Source of the DNA: Cafeteria roenbergensis
Lineage: Eukaryota > Sar > Bigyra > Bicosoecida > Cafeteriaceae
Reading direction: 5' to 3'
Assembly (NCBI GenBank): GCA_008330645.1
Contig: VLTN01000008.1
Coordinates: forward strand, 496,001-560,000
Length of the DNA: 64,000 nt
Below the pieces are notes generated by a model. That model saw nothing but the letters and a program-made list of their open reading frames with translations. It was not told the origin of the DNA and ran no database searches. Positions 26,501-35,500 of this stretch are shown here, piece by piece. The position numbers and the translations under genes are program-made. Within the stretch, counting starts at the first letter, position 1. The number at the start of each line of letters is the position of its first letter.

Positions 26501-29500
26501 GGCGTCCTCGGACGAGCTGTCGGCGAGGCTGTCCGTGCCCGAGGAGCTCGAGCCGCCGGAGGGCCTGGCTCCTGCAGCCCTCGCTCCCACAGCCGACGGC
26601 CGGGACCCCCGGGTCTTTCGCATACCGAGCCGGACCAGGTCTGATCGGCTGAACGAAAGGCCGGACTCGAGCAGCGCTCGCTCAGAGAGCTGGCCCGCCC
26701 ACTCGGCAAAGAGGGCGGACGGTGAGCTGAGGGCCAGGCGAAGCCACAGGCGCGCCTCAGCCCGGTCCGTCGCCGTCTCAGCGCTGCCGAGTGCAGTCGC
26801 GGAGCCGGCCACGCCACCGCCGCCGCCACTGCCGCCGCCAACCGAGCCTCCCGGATCGGTGGCGTCGCCGCGAGCGCCGCCCCGCGAGTGCGAGGCCGGC
26901 CCGCCGAGGCGCCGCCCCCTGTTCGAGCGGACGGCCGCCGCTCGGCCGGTGCCCGACAGCTGAAGGGTGCCCGCCGCCGCGATGCCGGCGGCCCCTGATG
27001 AGTCGGAGTCGTCGCTGAAGCTGCCGTTCCGGTCGGCGTCGTCACCTCCCGAGGACGACAGAAGCTCGTCTGTGGGGGCGTCCAGCTCGCCAACGTCAGC
27101 GCTGCTGACGCCAAGCTCGGCGAGCGCCTCGGCCACGCCGGGGCGAAGGGCCGCCACCGCCCCCCTTCGACGCAGCCTCCGCAGCACTGCTTCCACACGG
27201 TCTTGGTACTGGGCGGCGCTGCAGGCCGACGGGTCGGGCAGAGGCTCCGCGTACTCGCTGTCGGTGGAGGTGTCCCCGCCGGACGCAGCGTCCAGCACGA
27301 TGGGCAGGTTGTCGCCGTGAGGATCCCTCTTGCCGGATGCCGGATGCCCGCTCCGGCCGGACGCGGCCGGGCTGCCGCGGCTGCTGCTCGGGGGAAGGAT
27401 GCCGGCGCGAGCGGCGACGCGGGCGGCTGCCGACGCGGAGAGCTGGCCGCCTCCCAGTCGGGGAACCACGTTGATGCTCATGATGCCAGAGCCTGTCACG
27501 CCGAGCATGGGAACCTCTTCCGAGAGCATGGCTCTGCGGGACAGGTGCGGCGCTGCGTGCGCGAAGAGGCGCCTCGCTCTGGACCGCTCTGCGGGGTCAC
27601 TGCCCTTCCCGATGATTGAGCCACGACGCCCGCCCCGGGACGCAACGCGGGCAAAGGCGACCCGGACCACGTTCCAGCGGCGGCGGGCCTGCACCATGGT
27701 GGCCTGCTCCAGCGCGGCAGCCTTGCCCGTCTTGCCGGCGACGGCGAGCCCCGAGCCCCCGCGCGAAAGCAGGGCGCGCAGCGTGTCGCCCGGCCTCGCC
27801 TGGGACGACTTGAGCGCCACGACGTTTGCAAAGACGCTTCCCGACTTGCTGCTGCCTGGCGACGCGCTGCCGGCGGCCGGGGCAACGGGAAGCATGAGCT
27901 TCGGCAAGCCCGGGCGCTGGTTCTGCGCTGCCAGCTCAAGGGCGCGAGCCACCCCCGGCAGCGGCCGCTTTGCCACCTCCGCGAGCCCGGCCAGCCATTG
28001 CGCCGGCACTGGGCGCGGCAGGACGTAGTCCTCCCGGGGCCAGAACACACCGCTGCCGCGGGTGCGGACCGTGGCGGTTTCGCCGAGCATGTCCCTTGCC
28101 TTGCCGTCGCACACGAGGCCCACTCCGAGGGACAGGCCCAGCGTTCCCGAGCTCGACCAGCCGCCGGAAGGATTGCCGCGCTGGCCGCTGGCCGAGCGCG
28201 AAGAAAGCCTGGCTCTGCCTCCTCTGCCAGCCTGCACAGGCACCATGGGCACCACTTCGTCCCGCTTCGCGATGCAGAGTCGCTTTCCCCAGGCCAGGAA
28301 GGACCCGAAGCGAAGGGTGCCAGCCGCCATCGGCCGCTCAGCCACGATGACGCGGCGGAGCGTGAGCACCCTCGCGGCGTCGCGGCGCTGGCGCAGAACC
28401 CGGCGCAGCATGCGCCGCTGCAGCTCCTCGTGCCGCTCCAGGGCGGACCCCGTCGTCGCTTGCGTGGCGTGCATGCCTGTTCTGGCGAGCAGGGACGCCT
28501 TGTCCGCCACCGCCCGAGGGCCGGCGGCGGCTGCGGCGGCCGTTCCGGGCAAGGGCCCCAGCCGAGGGCGGGCGGAGCTCGGACGCGCGCCCCGCTGCTT
28601 GCCGCGGGCGCCGGGCGTGCGGGGCAGGCTCGCACTGCCACGAGCAGAGCGGGGGGCCGACGCCGGCTTGCCTGCGCGCAACGAGCCTCCCGCCTTGCGG
28701 GGAGGGGACCCGCCGATGGATCCTCCCGCGCGGCCGCCGCGCCTGGAGCTGGAGGCGCGCCCTCCGGAGGCGTCGCCCGCCTTGGAAGCGCCCCGGAAGC
28801 GGCCGCCGCCGGCGCGCCGCGGCGGGAGGTCCTCGTCGCTGGAGCCAAAATCGCTCCCGACGGACGACTCCGGGGCAGCCGCGTCGTCGGTTGACAGAAT
28901 GGCCGCGAGGACGTCAGGCGCAATGTGCACCATGCCACGCAAGGGCTGCTCCGCCTCCCGGCTGACGACCTTGGCCCGGAGCCGCGCGGGCACGGTGGTG
29001 GCCTGGGCGAGCTGCGGGGCCATGCCAGGGGGCCGCAGGGAGTCTGGGCCGTCGGAGTCGGTGTCGGTCCAGATCCCAGACGAGGCGGGGAGCGACGCGT
29101 GCGAGGTCAGAGACGCGCTCCAGGGTCTCTCTCCCCTGCGGAGGCCAGCGGCCGAAGCGCTGCGAGGAATGGAGCCAGCGGTTCGGGGCTGCCGCTCCGA
29201 GGCCGGCTGGGCCGCGCCAAGGGTGCGACGAGTCTGGCCGCTGGCAGGGCCCGGGCCGGCCCCGGGGCGAGGGGAGGCCCGCGCAGGGTCGGACTCGGAC
29301 GGGTCCAGCGACGACACAGCGTCGCCCTGGGGAGTGCCGGCGGCGTCCTCAATGATGGTCGACATCGCGGTGCCCAGGCCTTCCGCAGGCGGCCGCGTGT
29401 ACGCGCTCGAAGGCCGGGCCCCGCCGCGGCCTCCAGCCGCTGGTCCGTTGGGTCCGGCCCGTTCCGCGTTGGCCACGGCACTGAATCGCCGGGGAGCCCT

Positions 29501-32500
29501 GCGTGGGCGAGGGCCCGCGGAGAGGGGCCGGAGGGCCCCGCGGAGGCCGGCAACGGCCGAGCTGCGACGGCGGGGCCCCGCGCTGTCGACCAGCGTGGCC
29601 GGCAGCTCCCGCGCCGCGCCGTGGCCCGACGGGAGAAGGCCGCCTCCTGCCGGCCTCTCGCGCCGTCCCGCGGAGCTCTGCCGCCTGCCCCTGCGGGAGC
29701 TAGCGCTTGGGGCTCGGCTCTCCGACCCTCTGCGAGCCGAGCCCGGTCGAGCAGCGGAAGCCAGGGTCCCGCCCAGCGGCTTCCAGGCGTCGCTGCCCCG
29801 GCCACCCGTCGAGAACCCGCCGCCACCGCCCGCGCCAGCGGGGCGCTGCGCCCGGGCGGTTCCCAGCGGGATGAGGCGCCCTCCCCGCCGCACGGCAACG
29901 GCCCGGCCGCTCGGGTCGAACGCCACCGTCCTCACCTTCACCGCCACGAGGTGGATGGCCATCGCCTGGCTCGCGAGCATGGTCAGGAAGCTGTCGGGCG
30001 TCGCGGCGAAGACGTGGGACCGCAGCTGCGCGACTGCCACCACCCCGTTCTGGCTGAGGCGCCGGCCCGACACGCGCACGGGGACGCGGTGCTCCACGTC
30101 GAGAAGGCGGTAGCGAAGCTCCGCCCGCCGCACGAGGCCCAGCGGGCTGAATCCGGCCAACGCCTTCAGCTTCCGCCCCTCCGCCGGCAGCCGCACCGAG
30201 AGCGGCCGAGGGGACCCCTGTACTCCCGGAGAGGCGCCCGCTGGCGAGCCAGCAGCCCCGGCGTTGGACGCCGCCCCAGCCGCCGGTTGCGCGCCGCGCA
30301 GTCGCATTACGGTCTGCGCCTCGGATGAGGATCCCAGGGCCGAGCCCTCCCGCTGCAGGTGCCGGAACACGAGGCAGAGGCGGTAGGTCCGCGTTGCGGG
30401 GGCGAGCTCGGGCACGCGCACGCGCACCAGCGATCCGGCTGGGATGCGCGGGGGCCCTGCGCTGGCCTGCTTGGCGGACGCGCGAGGCGTGCGGGCGGAC
30501 CCGGAGGTCCCCGACGGCTTGGAGAACCGCATGCGGAGCAGCGCAACGGTGCGGAGAGCGGCAGTGACGCGCCGTCGCTTCTGCATGGCGGCCTCCGACT
30601 TGGCCAGCGCGCTCTTGCTGCGGCGCCTGCTGCGAGCCTTGGCCGCCGCCTCCGCCTGCGGGGACGAGTGCATCAGCCCGGACAGCACCCCGGCGGTGCC
30701 GTTCTCGCCGTCTGCCAGCGTGGAGCCTCCGCTCTGGGACCGTCCAAGCGCCGGCGAGCGCGCTCGGGCAGCCTGGGACTGCCAGTACCGCGCCATCAGC
30801 GTGCCCCGCCCCGGGTCGGCCGTGGGCGTGGACGCGGCCTCGGCGCCGAGCGAACCAACTCTGCCGACGCGCGTGTCAACCACGGGGCCGATCCCGGACC
30901 CTCGCCGGTTCAGCAGGCGAGACCCGATCCGGCCCTGTCTGTCGGACGCGCCTCCGGCGCTCGACGACCGAAGGGGCGACGCGTCGCTGACAGTGCCCGC
31001 TCCGGGCCCGAACCCGCCTCCCAGGCCCGCGAGGCCGCCTGCAGCACCGCCAGAGGCGGCCCCGCCGGGCCCTCCTGCAAACCCGCCGATCCCGGAGAAG
31101 CTGGTCAGGCCAAGCCCGCCCGCCGCCCGAGCCGCGCCCGCGAAGCCCATGGGAGTGTCGCCCGCAGCAGGAATGAGCTGGTGCGAGGATGCCGCAGCTG
31201 CCGCGGCATCCGCGAGCTCGGCACCGAAGTCGTCCGCATCGCCCCCCAGGTGCCCGCCCTCGTCCAGAGCCGGAACGCCGAAGCTGTTGCGAGAGTCGGA
31301 CCGATTCAGCCGGGGTCCCGCGCTGTCGTGGGCTCCCGCGCCCCTCCCGAAGGGAGACAGGCGGAGCTCCTCCATGGCCGCGTCATCGTCCGATCCCGGA
31401 GCTGCGCCCATCAACGACGAGCCCGGTCCCCGGGTGCTGGCCCGTGTCGAGCCGCCGGCCTCCCCCCCAAGGCGCCCCCCGCCGGCGCTTCCCGCCGCAA
31501 AGGACACCTGCCGCGAGCCGGCAGCGGACTGGGGCCGACGCGCGGCCCCACTGCCCCGCGCCAGGGCGGCTTTGGCATTGGTCAAGGCCGAGGGCGCCTG
31601 AAGCGGCGCGGGGACGGGCGAGCCGTCGACTCCGGTGCGGCCCCAGCCGGTGGTGCCAGGCGTGCTCAGAGGGCTGCCGTGGCGCGTCGTCGTGACGATG
31701 GGGGCCGGGCGCAGCTCCACGTGTCTCGATCGCGACGGCCGCCGGCTGGGCGGGCTGGCGGACCGGCCGCGCGGAGGCGGGGGCGGAGGCGTCGGCGGCC
31801 CAGTGCGGCCTGCCCCCGCGAGCGAGGAGCCCGACAGCGCTCCCGGGTGCCCGCCGAACCCAGCATGAGACCCGCTCGCCCCGCTCCCACCCCCGCTGCC
31901 GTGCCGGCGGCGGGCCGGCAGCTTCGGCCCGGCCGACCGCGGCCGGGGCGGCCCCGCTCTCGCCGCGGCGCCGCCCCGCGGCATGGGCCCAGCGTCGCGG
32001 ATGACGAGGGTCTGGTTCTCTGCGTTGACCACGGCCAGGTTCTGCAGCGGCGGCGCAGGGTCTGTCTCCGGGGGCGGCTCCGGCACCGCCATAAGCGCCG
32101 CCAGCTCCGCCGCTGCCTCCGCGAGCCGGGCCTGCGCCTCGTGCAGCTCGAAGCAGAGCCTGCAGACGCGCAGAGGCACGTACTGCCCGGCGCCGGAGAG
32201 AGATCCAGCCACGCGCTGGCGCTCCGTCATGGACCTGGCGTGGTTCCAGCAGTCGAGGCGGAAGCCTCTCTCCGCGAAATGCCGCGCCGTCGTCATCATC
32301 TGGTGGCCGGTCATGGTGTGCCCCCAGGCCACCTGCGGCGCGGACTTTGCGAGCAGCTGCCTCCGCACGCCGTCCTCCAGCTCCAGCTCCGCAGCGGTGG
32401 AGGGAAGCTTCCGGGACTGCGAAGCCGAGACTTCGCCTGCCGCGGGCGGCTCCTCCTCGCTGGCGGCCATGGCAAGCTTGGCGACTGCGCTTGCGATGGC

Positions 32501-35500
32501 GGCCGCTGACGGGCCGGATCGCAGCTGCCGGGTGCCCACAAACGGCGAGACGCCGACGCTTCCGTCGGCCGACCCCCGGGCCGCGACAGCGGACGCCTGG
32601 GCCGCCGCCAGCCGCAGACGGGACACCTGTTGCATCGTGCTCGCGTCCGCTGCCGCCTCTTCCGCCACCCACAGGCTGAGGGTGGCGTCTGCGGCCGCGT
32701 GGTACGCTGCGTCGCCAGTGCTCCCGCTGCCCCCCACCTTGACCGCGACAGCCTTGGCTGGGGCCCTGCCCGCCGAGGCCTGGCCTGGCCGGGAGCGCGC
32801 GCGCAGCTGCACGGCGGGCTTGTCCAGCGCCAAGTGCTGCGCGGCAAGCGCGCGCTCCCAGCGGCCCAGGGCCAGTCGCTGCGCCTCCCGCTCGATCGCC
32901 GCCGTGTCCTCGTCCCGCTTGGCAGCGGAGGAGTGGGCAGCAGCAGCGCCAGCCCTTGGCAGGCCGCCCCGCAGCCCAGTCGTGCCGGGCAGCCGGTCCG
33001 GACTTGCGGCCGCGAACCCGCCGCGCCCCGGCGACGTTGTCGTCCCAAAGGCCGCCTCCTCGTCCTGCATGGCGATGGGTGCGGCCAGGGACCGGCGGGC
33101 TGTCGCCGGGCCACGAATGGGCGAGGCCCCGCCCTTGAGCGACGCCCTGCCGTCCAGATCGCCGCCTCCTGAAGACTTGGCCTCCTGCCAGGCCCGCGAG
33201 CCGTCAAGGCTCTGCTCCCCGGGCCGCGGAGACTGATCCGAGTCGCTCCCGCTCAGCGGGGAGGCCGACCGCGCCTCGGAGCCGGTAACCTGCACTGCGA
33301 AACCGCTCCCCCCCCGGGAGTGAAGCGACGCTGATGCCGGGTCGACAGGGGTGCCCGAGGGCGTCGCAGGCGAGCCGGTGCGGGCGGCGCGCGCGCTGCG
33401 CAAGGCGCCACGGGCTGCTGGAGAGTTGTGCCGGGCCCGGCGGGCCGGAAGCGCCGACGAGGGCCTGCCATGCCGCGCCGCGCCCCTGTCGGCGCCCCGG
33501 CCGCGGCCCTCGAGGGCGGCGCCACGGCGGCCAACTTCGGGCCTGGCAGAGCGCGGCCGCTTCCTCGAGCGGTCCGCCCCGGCGGGGCTGCCGGCACGGC
33601 CCGGCGTGTTGCCTCCGCCCTGCCCGGTGTCCAAACCGCCTCGGCCGGACCTGGCGAGGAGTCTCTCGGATGCCGCCAGCACGGCGTCGAGCGACCGCAC
33701 GTCGCCCGAACGCTGCCGCGCAAGCGGGGAGAGACCCTTGGGAGGTGCCTGCCGCCCGCCGCCGGACCTCCCGCCGGCCGCGCCGCCCCCCACGTCCGCG
33801 CTGGGGCTTGCCCGCAGCTGGCTCAGCGTGGCAGCGCTCGCCGTGGCGGCAGAGCCAGGCGGAGGAGCCGAAGCAGCCGCCGTGGAGGCGGCCATGTCCA
33901 GCTGGAGCCAGAGCATGTTGGCAGCCTCCGTCGTGGCTGGCTTGGGCCGCGCCTTGGGAACGTGCTGGGCAGCTTGCGGCTTGGCGGCCCCTCTGAGAAG
34001 CCGTTGGCCGAGCGCGCCGGCGCCGCTGGGCGGCAGCCGCCGACGACGGCCAGCGGTGTCCCTCGCCGTCGCAGCGGCCTTCCGCTCAGAAGCCGGACCG
34101 TCGTCCACCTCAACCACACCGAACGGTCGACGTCTCCCGTCCTCCCGAAGGTCGCGCTCCGGCCCCGTGCTCCTGCTCGCACGCGAGCCGCCGAGCGCGG
34201 CGCGGCTCCCTCGGCCGCTGCCATTGCCGTTGTCATCATCGTCGTCGTCGTCGTCGTCGTCGAAGTCGTCGAGCTCGTCGTCGCTGAGCTGTCTGCCCCC
34301 CGGGCCCAGGGTGTCCATGGGGGCCGTGACCACCGCCCGACGCCGCGCCGAAGCGGGACGCGCGCCACGCACCGCCCGGCCCGTTGCTCCGCCTGCCACG
34401 CCGGCGCGCGCTCTGGGCAGCAGCGCAGCAACGCCCCCTCCGCCCCACCCGCCCGCGTGCCCGCCTGTCGCAGCGCTGCCATCTCCCGGCAAGGCAGGCA
34501 GGCGCGGAGGACGGCTCTGCAGCATGCGGCTGCCGACGCTGCCTCCGGCGCGACCGCTCTCGCTGGCGTCGTCGCCTCGGTGCTCGCTCCTGACAGACCC
34601 GGCGGCAGAGCCACCGCCCCCAGCACCACCGCCCTGCTCTGCCAGCGCCGCAGCTGCCCGCTCGCGCTCGTCCGGGCCAAGAGGCGCGGCTCTCCCGCCT
34701 CGCCCGGCTGGATGGGCTTCGCTCCCGGAGGCATCCGACAGCGACACCGTCCCGCCGGCAGTGCTTCCCGCGCGGCTGGTAGCGCGCTCCCCCAATGGGT
34801 CGTCGCCACCGTCGCTGCCGCCCGTGCCCGCGCCGGCAGCACTGCCGCCGCCGGCCAGGCTGCGGTGGGCCGCGCCCCGCCCGCGCCGCCGCCACAGCGG
34901 GTCCGCAACGCCGCCTCCTTCCCCCGCCCCGGCGCCGCCGTCAGCAGCGGCGGATCCGCGCTCTGGCAGCGGCGCCGTCGACCTGACTCCCGGCAGAGCC
35001 GAGGAGCTCGCCGGCCTGTCCAAGGCGTCCTCTGCCACGCCTCCGGCGCCGCTCCCGGCCGCAGGAGCGCCCTCCGGCGCGCCCGCGGACCCGGCCCCGC
35101 CCTTGGCAGACCGACGCTTCGAGCCCTCGCCCACCGCCGCCTCGGCCGCCAGCTCCGCGGCGTTGGCCCCGGTGAGCCACCCTCTGTCGTCTTGCAGCCG
35201 GATCAGCTCCCCCGGGTGGTAGCGCAGCCTGCAAAACTGGCAGAGCAGGCCGGAGGTCGCCCGCTCAACCGGTCCCACGTGCCGGGAGACGCCGCCGCCG
35301 TCGGCGGCGCCGCCCTGCCAGTGCGGGTTTCCAGCACCAGCGGGCGCGCGAGGGACGCTGTCGGCTGCCAGGGTGAACCCGTGCACGTTCAGCAGCCACA
35401 CGCGGCCGAGCTGGTCGCGGGTGAAGTCGCAAGTCAGGGTGCGAAACCGCCAGCCGAGGTGCGAGAGCGACGCTTCCACGAAGCGGGCGAGCTCCCTGAG

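Noticed and set aside
28062-30113. 683-codon plus-strand frame inside the giant gene
   Set aside because: Antisense shadow produced by high GC; no domain and no splice context.
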